DNA from: Myxococcota bacterium
GTDB lineage: Bacteria > Myxococcota_C > UBA6777
Assembly (NCBI GenBank): GCA_963169055.1
Contig: CAUJFU010000092.1
Coordinates: 1-13,896 of the forward strand
DNA length: 13,896 bases
Direction: 5' to 3'
Shown: positions 7,933 to 13,896 of the stretch, piece after piece
How the letters are laid out: each line of letters begins with the position of its first letter
Numbering within the stretch: position 1 is the stretch's first letter
The notes under the pieces: generated by a model
What the model saw: only the letters and a program-made list of their open reading frames with translations
Told to the model about the DNA's origin: nothing
Databases searched by the model: none
Translations under genes and position numbers: made by a program

Positions 7933-9447
7933 TTAGGAGAGGGTCGGAGGGCGGGGAGTGAGGTGAGGAGAGGGCGGGATCTCAAGGGTGGGCATATCGT
8001 GTGACATGGAGCCGCGAGGAGAGCGGAAGTACATAAACGGCGTATAGAAGAGGAAGTTGGAGACACGGGACATATAGATATCGGCATGGCGCTCGACTTG
8101 GCGGGTGAGATGGCTTTTGTCGTTGCCAGCGCGCATCAGATAGCCCCAATAAGGGTTGACACGCTCGGAGTCTTCGGCAACGAGAGGGGAGATCTGGTTA
8201 TCGAGGGCGACCAGTTCTTCACGGAGTTGTTTGGCGCGTTGACGGAGTTCGGCTTCGGGGGTTTCGGTGATGGGTCCGTAGTGGTGTTCTTTGCGCAAGA
8301 TATCGAGTTTAAGTGCCGACAGTTCGGCTTCCATCGCTTCCTTGGTTTCCATCATGACGTTGATTTGTTCTTGTTGAAGGCGGGCGGATTCGACACATTC
8401 GAGTTCAGCTTCGAGTTCGCGCAAGATCAAGGCAGTGCGCCAACGCAGCGTACTTTTGGAAACCGTCACATCGCCGTAGATGTGGTCTCCGACGTACAGG
8501 ATATCTTCGCCAGAGAGGGCGAGAGAAGACTCGATCAGTCCGGCATTTCCGCCAAGATAGACGCCACCGCTTTGTAGTTTGGAGATGTAGGGCTGCAAGA
8601 GGCCATTTTCTTCGTCCACGACCGAAAAGACGGGGGCGCGTAGAGAGAAGAAATCAGGCTTGCGTGCGGAAACGACGACCAATTCAAACAGATCGCGCCA
8701 CGTCATCCCTTTGGGCAAAAAGCGATCAAAGGCGTAACGCATCATAAAACGTGTATAGAACCATTCGGAGTTTGTGATCAGCAAAAGTCGTTTGCCTGCG
8801 CTTTTTTGATCGAGCAGCGCAAGCGGGATATCGGGGTCGAGTTCGACATAAAGCTCGGGGTGCTGCATGATCTCGGCTTTGAGTTCGCCCTCCATGTGGG
8901 TGGTGTCGATGGCGTGGCGGACTGTTTTGTAGAGAGTTTCGTAGGTTGGGACTTGGGTGAGGATGCCATGATCCATGAGATCGACGAGTTGCGCAAACAG
9001 CCATGCTTCCGAGATCGAGAACAGGGTGTTGAGGAAGATATAGCGCCGATCCGAGAGATCGATCAGAGTGCGGGCATAGACTTCGCGCATCTGGTTGAAG
9101 TCCATCATCTGCGTGCCATGAGAGGCGCGTGTGATGTATCCGAAGCGGTTGGGTTTGATAATGTTTCCGAGTTCGAGATCCAATACCAAACCGCGCACGA
9201 TGCGTTGCGGATCGAAGGTGAGTCCTTTGACGGGCCATCCTTCGCGTTCGAGCCGAAGGCGTGTGGCCTCGTAGGCTTGTTCTTCCCAACGTTCGACGTT
9301 GTAGTGGACGAGGGTGTAGTCCATATCGTAGCCGATCGCTCGGATGGTTCGTAGGTTCAGCGTACGATTGCAAAAGATCCCCCGCGTCGAATGGATAGCA
9401 GCGGCTTGGCAATCAAAGGGGTGAATACGCGCATGGGGTCGGTTCAT
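7933..9447 (-). CDS. NT5C2-like HAD-superfamily purine 5'-nucleotidase
   Basis: A cytosolic phosphatase of the HAD fold that probably removes phosphate from purine nucleoside 5'-monophosphates (IMP/GMP in the animal homologue). Seen in 504 residues: catalytic DMDYT (41-45; D41 nucleophile, D43 acid/base), motif II LLLITNSEW (221-229), Lys of motif III in SARKPDFF (260-267), and motif IV YVGDHIYGD (318-326). A coiled coil (about 343-420) follows, then the family tail NPYWGYLMRAGNDKSH (431-446). All four HAD motifs are intact, so the enzyme should be active. The ATG is preceded by AAGGA with 7-nt spacing. The gene begins 15 nt after the TrmB-like gene and is last in the operon. The coiled coil between the HAD core and the tail is typical of the bacterial members. 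Substrate could also be NMN or NaMN, which would fit a nadC-linked operon (inference). Confidence 0.92.
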   Translation of the reverse strand: MNRPHARIHPFDCQAAAIHSTRGIFCNRTLNLRTIRAIGYDMDYTLVHYNVERWEEQAYEATRLRLEREGWPVKGLTFDPQRIVRGLVLDLELGNIIKPNRFGYITRASHGTQMMDFNQMREVYARTLIDLSDRRYIFLNTLFSISEAWLFAQLVDLMDHGILTQVPTYETLYKTVRHAIDTTHMEGELKAEIMQHPELYVELDPDIPLALLDQKSAGKRLLLITNSEWFYTRFMMRYAFDRFLPKGMTWRDLFELVVVSARKPDFFSLRAPVFSVVDEENGLLQPYISKLQSGGVYLGGNAGLIESSLALSGEDILYVGDHIYGDVTVSKSTLRWRTALILRELEAELECVESARLQQEQINVMMETKEAMEAELSALKLDILRKEHHYGPITETPEAELRQRAKQLREELVALDNQISPLVAEDSERVNPYWGYLMRAGNDKSHLTRQVERHADIYMSRVSNFLFYTPFMYFRSPRGSMSHDMPTLEIPPSPHLTPRPPTLS

Positions 9448-9462
9448 TCGTCTGTCCTTCTA

Positions 9463-10203
9463 TCATACTTTTTTCTTGAAACGGATCTCTCCGCAAGCGA
9501 TCGCGTGTTCGAGGTATTTGGCTTCAAAGTGTGTTCTTCCGACGGTTTCTTGGATCGGGCCGACATAGTCTTCGACGAGGAAAGGAGCGACGTCTGGGTG
9601 ATGGCGCAAGGCATACAACCACTCGCAGAGGTAGAAGCGTTCGTTGGCGGTTAGGAGCAGGGTGGCGTTCGGCTTGAGCAGAGACACCAGTTTGGGCAAG
9701 AGCGGATGGAAAGCCCAACGTTTTTTTCGGTGCTTGGTGGGCCACCAAGGATTCGGATAAAAGAGGGTGATCAGGTCGAAGCTTTGGTCGGGGATCTCGG
9801 CGAGTAAGGGGATGGCGTTTCCGTGAACCGCGAAGAGGTTATTTTGCTCGGAGGCTTGGGCGCGTTTGGCGAGGCCGATGCCACGGCGTGTACCTTTTTC
9901 GATGCCGAGGTAAGCGCGGGACGGATGGTGGGCGCTTTCGCGCAGGACAAACATTCCGAAGCCACAGCCCACGTCACAAGCGCGCCAATCGAAGGCCCAG
10001 ATCGCATCGGGGATAGGCGGGACGTAGGCTTCTTCCCAACGGCGGAGGTAAGGGGTGAGTTGGTGGCGGGCCCAGATCTTGTGGAGGGCGCGCTGGGTAT
10101 CTTCGGAGGGATCGTCGAGCGGAAAGACGACGGGGTCGGCCACTTCGAGATCTTCGGGGGTGAAGTCTTCGGCTTCGAGCAAAGTTGCGCTGGGTTGTGA
10201 CAT
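9463..10203 (-). CDS. trmB: TrmB-like tRNA (guanine-N7-)-methyltransferase, divergent
   Basis: Predicted SAM-dependent methyltransferase that makes m7G (usually G46) in the variable loop of tRNA. Seen in 246 residues: SAM motif DVGCGFGMF (77-85), LGIEKG (99-104), TrmB signature region FYPNPWWPTKHRKKRW (148-163), a TANERFY segment (185-191; canonical TDxxxY) and the C-terminal THFEAKYLEHA (224-234). Canonical TrmB has DPWPKxRHxKRR, so the Asp is replaced by Asn and the Lys/His pattern shifts. Function as a true TrmB is therefore likely but not certain. Start choice: an ATG at 10305 would give 280 residues but overlaps the upstream gene. The ATG at 10203 has AAGGA 5 nt before it and leaves a 46-nt gap. 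The ~70-residue N-terminal region is acidic and longer than in E. coli TrmB. It lies between the NadC-fusion and nucleotidase genes. Confidence 0.82.
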   Translation of the reverse strand: MSQPSATLLEAEDFTPEDLEVADPVVFPLDDPSEDTQRALHKIWARHQLTPYLRRWEEAYVPPIPDAIWAFDWRACDVGCGFGMFVLRESAHHPSRAYLGIEKGTRRGIGLAKRAQASEQNNLFAVHGNAIPLLAEIPDQSFDLITLFYPNPWWPTKHRKKRWAFHPLLPKLVSLLKPNATLLLTANERFYLCEWLYALRHHPDVAPFLVEDYVGPIQETVGRTHFEAKYLEHAIACGEIRFKKKV

Positions 10204-10208
10204 TCCGA

Positions 10209-10213
10209 TCCTT
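10209..10213 (-). promoter_or_regulatory. ribosome-binding site deciding the TrmB-like start
   Basis: AAGGA on the - strand lies 5 nt before the ATG at 10203. The longer start at 10305 would overlap the upstream gene by 56 nt, so this site favours the shorter protein. Confidence 0.65.
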
Positions 10214-10249
10214 TCGGAGGATAGGGAGATTTGGTCGATCGCCTTGAGG

Positions 10250-12664
10250 TTATGCGGTGTCTTTGTGGGATGAAAATTCGAGGACATCGTGATCCAAGGT
10301 TTCAATGATCATCACATCATAATCGGGATCGATCTCTTGCCAAGACAAGACACCACAGTAAGGAAAGGCGCGTTGAAGGACGCGTTGAAGGGGGCGCCGT
10401 AGGGCGTGATCGCGAACCAGTAGCAGCGGGAGGGTTGCGCTCGAAGGCAGTGCCCGAAAGCGGCGCTGCAAGGTGTTGTAGAGTGCTTGGATCGGGGCCA
10501 TGCTGGTGGGGGCAGAGATTCCTTCGGGCAGGGGACGCCCAAGGAAGAGGTGTTGGAGCAGGAGTTCGAGATGGGGGGCGAGGTTGTAGGCGAGCAGTTG
10601 GGTTTCTTGAACAGCGAAGGGCTGGCACAGATAGCGCCGCATGGATCGGCGTGTTGCGTCTGCGATGGGTTCGATATCTTGGATATCGGGGGGAACTTCG
10701 AGGAGCGACTCAAGGATGCGGTGGAGGTTGCACAAGGAGAGGCGGTCTTCGGCGAGCAACAAGAGGATGCGGCGGAGAGTGCTGAGCGGGTAGCGATCGA
10801 GAGTTTGTGCGACGAGTGTGGGTTCGTGGTGGGCGATGATATCGAGCGCTGTGCGCAGGGCTTGTGTGCCAAGGAAGCGTTCGGCGTGGCGTTCCAAGAT
10901 CGCGGTCAGATGGAGGATGAGGAGTTCTTCGGCGTTCCACAGCGGGATGTAGGCTTCTTTGAGTCGCGTTTTGTGGGTTTCTGAGACGAATGAGGCGTCG
11001 CGCATACTGAGAGGATGGAGGGTTTTGCGGCCTTCGATCTGAAAGATCCGAAGTTCTTGAGGGGTGGCTCCCACCAACAGCCTATCCACGGGGATCTCGC
11101 CGCTGCCTGCATGGGTTCCTTCGATCCAACAAGCAAAGTGTCCCGAGCGGATCTGCGGATTTTCTTCGACGAGACAGCTTGGGATACGAATCCCTCGTGA
11201 GAGAAACAAAGACTCTCGGAGTTTTGGAAGTAAGGTCTCTTGGAAGCGCGAGGGCAGCGAGGTTTGCGGCGGCGGATCGGTTTGCGCCTTGGTCGCGGCT
11301 TCGGTGGTGTCGGATGATGCGGCGTTTTGGGATGTCGAGGTCGCGGCTTCGGTGGTGTCGGATGATGCGGCGTTTTGGGATGTCGAGGTTGCGGCTTCGA
11401 TGGTGTCGGATGATGCGGCGTTTTGGGATGCTGAGGTTGCGGCTTCGATGGTATCGGATGATGCGGCCTGTTTGGACGGAGAAGGTGGGATGCCAAGGAT
11501 CTTTGCGAGATCGGAGGCGACTTCGAGGTAGAAGGTCCGAACAGCGGGGAGATAGGGACCGACGGGGGCTTCTTGTTTGGCGAGGGCTTGGTCGAGGTTT
11601 GGGTAAGGGAGAGCGGGAAGGCTTGATGAGGGGGCGGAGGCATCGGAGGCGAAGGAAGAGGCGGAGGCATCGGCTTGTTTGGAGGAGTTCGAAGTGAAAG
11701 AGGCGGTGGGTTGGGTTGGAGGGGAGGAGGTCGATGCGTTCAGTTGCGTGGGAAGAGAAGCAGAGGATTCGGCTTGGGAGGGATCAGAGGAAAGGTCTTC
11801 GAGGTGAACAAGCAGGCTGATATCGGCGGCACGTACGGAGTGTGTGAGTGCGCCAACGGAGACAAAGTCCACGCCCGTTTCTGCGATAGAACGGACGCGT
11901 TCGAGCGAGACGTTGCCCGAGGCTTCTAAAATGGCGCGTTTGTCGGTCAATTGGACGGCTTCGCGCATCATCTCGTTGGACATATTGTCGAGCAAGATCA
12001 CATCGGCTTGGACAGACAGGGCTTGTAAGAGTTCGTCGAGATTGGTCACTTCGACTTCGATCTTGAGGAGGTGAGGGGCGTATTGTCGCGTGGCTTGGAC
12101 GGCGCGTGCGATGGAGCCAGCAGCGCGGATGTGGTTTTCTTTGATCAATACGCCGCTTCCGAGGTTATAGCGGTGATTGAAGCATCCACCGACACGGACA
12201 GCGTAGCGTTGGAATACCCGCATCCCGGGCAAGGTTTTGCGTGTATCGACGACGCGAGTGTGTGTGCCCGCGACGGCGTCGGCGAATTGTCGTGCATGGG
12301 TCGCGATACCGCTCAGATGTTGGAGCAAGTTTAGAGCGATGCGCTCTGCGGAAAGCACCGAACGTACGGCACCTTCGACGGTAAACAAAACGGTTTGAGG
12401 CGTGACGTGTTGGCCTTCTTCGCAATGAGCGGTCCATCGGGTGTTTGGATCGAGCCAAGAAAAGACGCGTGCAGCAACGGGGAGGCCACAGACCACGAGA
12501 GGGGCTTTGGCGATTGCGCGTGCGGTGACACGTTGGCGAGGGCGGAAGATCGCCTCGGAGGTGATATCACCGCCAGTGGTGTCTTCTTCGAACGCTTTGG
12601 TGATGAGTTGATCGAGTTCGGCGTGGGTCCACGGGATGGGTGTTTGGGATGGATTTTCTAACAC
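10250..12664 (-). CDS. nadC: NadC quinolinate phosphoribosyltransferase fused to a type III export-gate (SctV/FlhA) cytoplasmic domain
   Basis: Residues 1-290 are NadC, which converts quinolinate and PRPP to nicotinate mononucleotide in de novo NAD synthesis. Seen: EEDTTGGDITS (26-36), ERIALNLLQHLSGIAT (107-122), DTRKTLPGMR (140-149), YAVRVGGCFNHR (154-165), LIKENH (173-178), LLDNM (224-228) and EASGNV (247-252). The substrate-binding Arg, Lys and His residues are kept. Residues 291-470 are Ser/Ala/Thr/Pro-rich with four 16-residue repeats. Residues about 473-791 match my recall of the FHIPEP cytoplasmic domain: LLPKLRESLFLSRGIRIP (478-495), GTHAGSGEIPVDRLL, HLTAILERHAERFLGTQ, TALDIIAHHEPTLVAQTL, LCNLHRILESLLE, LPLLLVRDHALRRPLQRVL, and GVLSWQEID (771-779). 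No membrane helices. The GTG at 12664 has GGAG with 6-nt spacing; a TTG at 12709 would overlap the upstream gene. NadC alone is about 280-300 residues, so the C-terminal half is extra. NadC is sure; the export-gate call rests on pattern recall. Confidence 0.85.
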   Translation of the reverse strand: MLENPSQTPIPWTHAELDQLITKAFEEDTTGGDITSEAIFRPRQRVTARAIAKAPLVVCGLPVAARVFSWLDPNTRWTAHCEEGQHVTPQTVLFTVEGAVRSVLSAERIALNLLQHLSGIATHARQFADAVAGTHTRVVDTRKTLPGMRVFQRYAVRVGGCFNHRYNLGSGVLIKENHIRAAGSIARAVQATRQYAPHLLKIEVEVTNLDELLQALSVQADVILLDNMSNEMMREAVQLTDKRAILEASGNVSLERVRSIAETGVDFVSVGALTHSVRAADISLLVHLEDLSSDPSQAESSASLPTQLNASTSSPPTQPTASFTSNSSKQADASASSFASDASAPSSSLPALPYPNLDQALAKQEAPVGPYLPAVRTFYLEVASDLAKILGIPPSPSKQAASSDTIEAATSASQNAASSDTIEAATSTSQNAASSDTTEAATSTSQNAASSDTTEAATKAQTDPPPQTSLPSRFQETLLPKLRESLFLSRGIRIPSCLVEENPQIRSGHFACWIEGTHAGSGEIPVDRLLVGATPQELRIFQIEGRKTLHPLSMRDASFVSETHKTRLKEAYIPLWNAEELLILHLTAILERHAERFLGTQALRTALDIIAHHEPTLVAQTLDRYPLSTLRRILLLLAEDRLSLCNLHRILESLLEVPPDIQDIEPIADATRRSMRRYLCQPFAVQETQLLAYNLAPHLELLLQHLFLGRPLPEGISAPTSMAPIQALYNTLQRRFRALPSSATLPLLLVRDHALRRPLQRVLQRAFPYCGVLSWQEIDPDYDVMIIETLDHDVLEFSSHKDTA
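11291..11467 (-). repeat. 48-bp in-frame tandem repeat (about 3.7 copies) in the NadC-fusion linker
   Basis: Units start at 11291, 11339, 11387 and 11435, and the last is partial. The first two are identical over 48 nt and the third differs at four positions. On the coding strand they encode SSDTIEAATSASQNAA-type 16-residue units (residues about 402-457). The near-identity at DNA level suggests recent duplication by slippage or unequal exchange. Confidence 0.9.
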
Positions 12665-12670
12665 GACAGG

Positions 12671-12674
12671 CTCC
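12671..12674 (-). promoter_or_regulatory. ribosome-binding site deciding the nadC-fusion GTG start
   Basis: GGAG on the - strand lies 6 nt before GTG at 12664. The alternative TTG at 12709 has no comparable site and would overlap the upstream gene by 13 nt. Confidence 0.65.
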
Positions 12675-12696
12675 GGATATCTTGGGATGGAGGGGA

Positions 12697-13179
12697 TTAA
12701 AAGAGCCAACGTCCGAAGGTTGGGACAAAACCAGCGGCGGCAAGAGCCATCAGAGAAAGCATCACGACGATCACCGAAAGCGTGCGCCTTTGGTCGCCGA
12801 ACAACAATTCTCGGAGGGTGGTGGTCGTTTCGGGGGTCATCTGCCGCAGAGATTGAAAGCGCAGGTCAAGTGCTTTGATCTGCTCTTGTTTGAGGACACC
12901 CGTGTCTTTGATCTCTTGTTGGATCTGAGAGAGCTTTTCTTCGATCGAGCGGATCTCTGAGAGGGCGTGTTGTAGATCGTGGAGTTCTTTTTCCAAGTCT
13001 TCTTGTGAATAAGCGTGTGGAAGCCGAGGGACGGGCAAAAACAACATGGACGCACCAAAGACCAACAAGCCGATCAACCACAACGGGAGTTTTGCCCCAA
13101 CCAAAGCCCCGATGCCTCCGACGAAAAGACCCAATAGCACTACGATACCGCTCAGTCGTAAACGAATTAGCCATTCCAT
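12697..13179 (-). CDS. small coiled-coil membrane protein of unknown function
   Basis: A 160-residue protein I do not recognise. Seen: two N-terminal hydrophobic segments (about 8-26, IVVLLGLFVGGIGALVGA, and 31-50, LPLWLIGLLVFGASMLFL), a charged heptad-like region (about 58-113, rich in Glu, Lys, Gln and Leu) that should form a coiled coil, and a third hydrophobic segment (about 133-155) near the C-terminus. The topology suggests a membrane-anchored coiled coil with both ends at the inner membrane. The ATG at 13179 has GAAGG with 8-nt spacing. Its stop is 32 nt before the preferred start of the NadC fusion, so both are probably on one transcript and this is the first gene. It could be a membrane partner of the fusion protein or simply a neighbour; the sequence alone does not decide. 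Confidence 0.75.
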   Translation of the reverse strand: MEWLIRLRLSGIVVLLGLFVGGIGALVGAKLPLWLIGLLVFGASMLFLPVPRLPHAYSQEDLEKELHDLQHALSEIRSIEEKLSQIQQEIKDTGVLKQEQIKALDLRFQSLRQMTPETTTTLRELLFGDQRRTLSVIVVMLSLMALAAAGFVPTFGRWLF

Positions 13180-13502
13180 GCGATCAGCCTTCTTTTTTCC
13201 GAGAGATGTTGCGCAAAGGACAACAAGCTGTTGGTTTGCGAACGGTGAAGCTCTCTATGCCTTTTGGAGGCGGGCGGGTCAAGGAGAAAATGGAAGAGAG
13301 ACGTTGTGGCGGCGATATCGGAGAGGGAAAGGAGCGGAGCGAGGGCGGAGTGCAAACGGCGGGAACGCCGGCAAGATCCGATGGGGTATTCGAGCGGTTT
13401 GTGGAGGATTTTGCGCTTGCATGGGGGTTTAGGATCGAGGCGGTTTGGAAAGTCGCAAGCTGCTCACGCGATGTACCTGTGAGGATGACTTGCATGGGGG
13501 GG
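13180..13502. other. 323-nt gap between two - strand genes
   Basis: No gene is supported here. Short - strand frames exist, for example a Ser/Pro-rich one starting ATG near 13494, but their composition is that of out-of-frame GC-rich DNA and no domain is visible. A weak promoter candidate lies at 13254-13282. No tRNA, strong hairpin or CRISPR-like repeat was seen. Confidence 0.5.
13254..13282 (-). promoter_or_regulatory. possible sigma-70-type promoter for the membrane protein/nadC-fusion operon
   Basis: On the - strand TTGACC (13277-13282) is followed after 17 nt by CATAGA (13254-13259). The -35 element is good and the spacing ideal, but the -10 element matches only three of six consensus bases. 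It would give a leader of about 65-70 nt before the ATG at 13179. Confidence 0.25.
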
Positions 13503-13896
13503 TTAGGAGCGGGGCTGTTTGGAAAGGGCTTCGCGGATGATGATCTCAGCGAGTTCGGGGACGACTTCCCAAGCGATACGGGTGATGACGTCTTGTGAAA
13601 GTTGGCGGATGTACTCGGTTTGAGCGCTTTCGACCGACGAGGACGGTGCAGCGGCAGGGTGGCGGAAGCGTTTGCGCGAACCTTCGAGGGCTTTGGCGAG
13701 ATAGTTTCGATCAGGTGTAAACGCAAAGTCTGGTGGTGGCGTAAAGGCCGCAGCAGAAGGGGGTGTAAAGGCTGTAGCAGGAGGGGGCGCAGGGGGCGCA
13801 AAAGCCGCAGCAGGGGGGGCTTTGGGTGGTGTAAAGGTCGCGGGTGGTGTAAAGGTCGCGGCAGGAGGGGTTTTGGGGGCGGGTGGGGGTGGTGCG
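13503..13896 (-). CDS. 3' part of a Pro/Ala-rich linker protein with a conserved helical tail (partial)
   Basis: The frame is open from the window edge to a TAA at 13503-13505, with about 130 codons visible; the N-terminus is outside the window. The first ~55 visible residues are Pro/Ala/Thr/Phe-rich with repeated TFTPP/AFTPP units. The last ~75 residues contain DRNYLAKALEGSRKRF and an amphipathic tail, SQDVITRIAWEVVPELAE followed by IIIREAL. From memory, tails of the form (I/V)xWEVVPELAExxIRE end many deltaproteobacterial and myxobacterial regulators with a receiver or zinc-ribbon domain at the N-terminus. So this may be a response-regulator-like or gliding-related protein, but the identifying domain is not visible. 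It precedes the membrane protein/nadC-fusion operon by 323 nt on the same strand. Confidence 0.7.
   Translation of the reverse strand, partial: APPPPAPKTPPAATFTPPATFTPPKAPPAAAFAPPAPPPATAFTPPSAAAFTPPPDFAFTPDRNYLAKALEGSRKRFRHPAAAPSSSVESAQTEYIRQLSQDVITRIAWEVVPELAEIIIREALSKQPRS
13737..13896 (-). repeat. Pro-rich coding repeats (TFTPP/AFTPP units)
   Basis: GGTGTAAAGG-type units recur on the + strand, for example two copies of GGGTGGTGTAAAGGTCGC near 13824-13859 and related GGTGTAAAGGC further left. On the - strand they encode repeated (A/T)FTPP motifs in the partial gene. The repeat continues towards the window edge, and homopolymer runs make the exact unit phase uncertain. Confidence 0.65.

Noticed and set aside
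8086-9354. Open + strand frames opposite the nucleotidase (for example 8086-8577 and 8806-9354), rich in Phe, Gly and Asp.
   Set aside because: They mirror the codon pattern of the nucleotidase, whose catalytic motifs are all in the other strand; no motif of their own.
11291-11467. CRISPR-like appearance of regularly spaced near-identical units.
   Set aside because: The units are contiguous with no unique spacers, have 48-bp period in frame with a coding region, and no cas gene is near.
10435-11697. Several + strand and alternative - strand frames over the NadC-fusion gene, some with repeats.
   Set aside because: The repeats are the 48-bp units read in wrong frames; only the long - strand frame has recognisable domains throughout.
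13184-13801. 205-codon - strand frame, Pro/Leu/Ser-rich.
   Set aside because: It overlaps the partial gene in a different frame and runs through the intergenic gap; it starts at a TTG without a ribosome-binding site and has low-complexity composition of out-of-frame GC-rich DNA.

Overview
The window is a piece of a bacterial chromosome with densely packed, moderately GC-rich genes. It lies around an AT-richer restriction-modification island. I would place the host among the Deltaproteobacteria in the broad sense (Myxococcota-like). The hints are a long NT5C2-type HAD nucleotidase, secreted HEAT-repeat and M16 proteins, Pro/Ala-rich linkers, and a C-terminal tail of the kind I recall from myxobacterial regulators. 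This placement is inference from gene types, not from a marker gene.

Layout. The left part (57-3720, + strand) holds a secreted two-domain M16 metallopeptidase, followed 34 nt later by a small zinc-ribbon/RDD membrane protein. Next comes the restriction-modification island (3733 to about 6300, - strand): a PD-(D/E)XK restriction endonuclease, then an N6-adenine DNA methyltransferase 3 nt downstream. Its base composition and GATC content differ from the neighbours, and a short hairpin-bearing stretch (6241-6281) lies at its right edge. A secreted HEAT-repeat protein (6334-7854, + strand) follows.

The right part (13179 down to 7933, - strand) reads like one operon: a coiled-coil membrane protein, a NadC fusion protein, a divergent TrmB-like tRNA methyltransferase and an NT5C2-like purine 5'-nucleotidase. 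Gaps are 32, 46 and 15 nt with the starts chosen here. At the right edge is the 3' end of a further - strand gene with a Pro-rich repeat region and a conserved short tail.

The main discovery candidate is the 804-residue protein at 10250-12664. Its first ~290 residues are a complete-looking quinolinate phosphoribosyltransferase (NadC). A low-complexity linker with 16-residue tandem repeats follows. The last ~320 residues look like the cytoplasmic domain of a type III secretion/flagellar export gate (SctV/FlhA family), with no membrane region. I know of no description of such a fusion. Two of its operon partners act on nucleotides or RNA, and the one just upstream is a small membrane protein. 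That leaves open either an NAD-linked enzyme scaffold or a new use of an export-gate ring domain.
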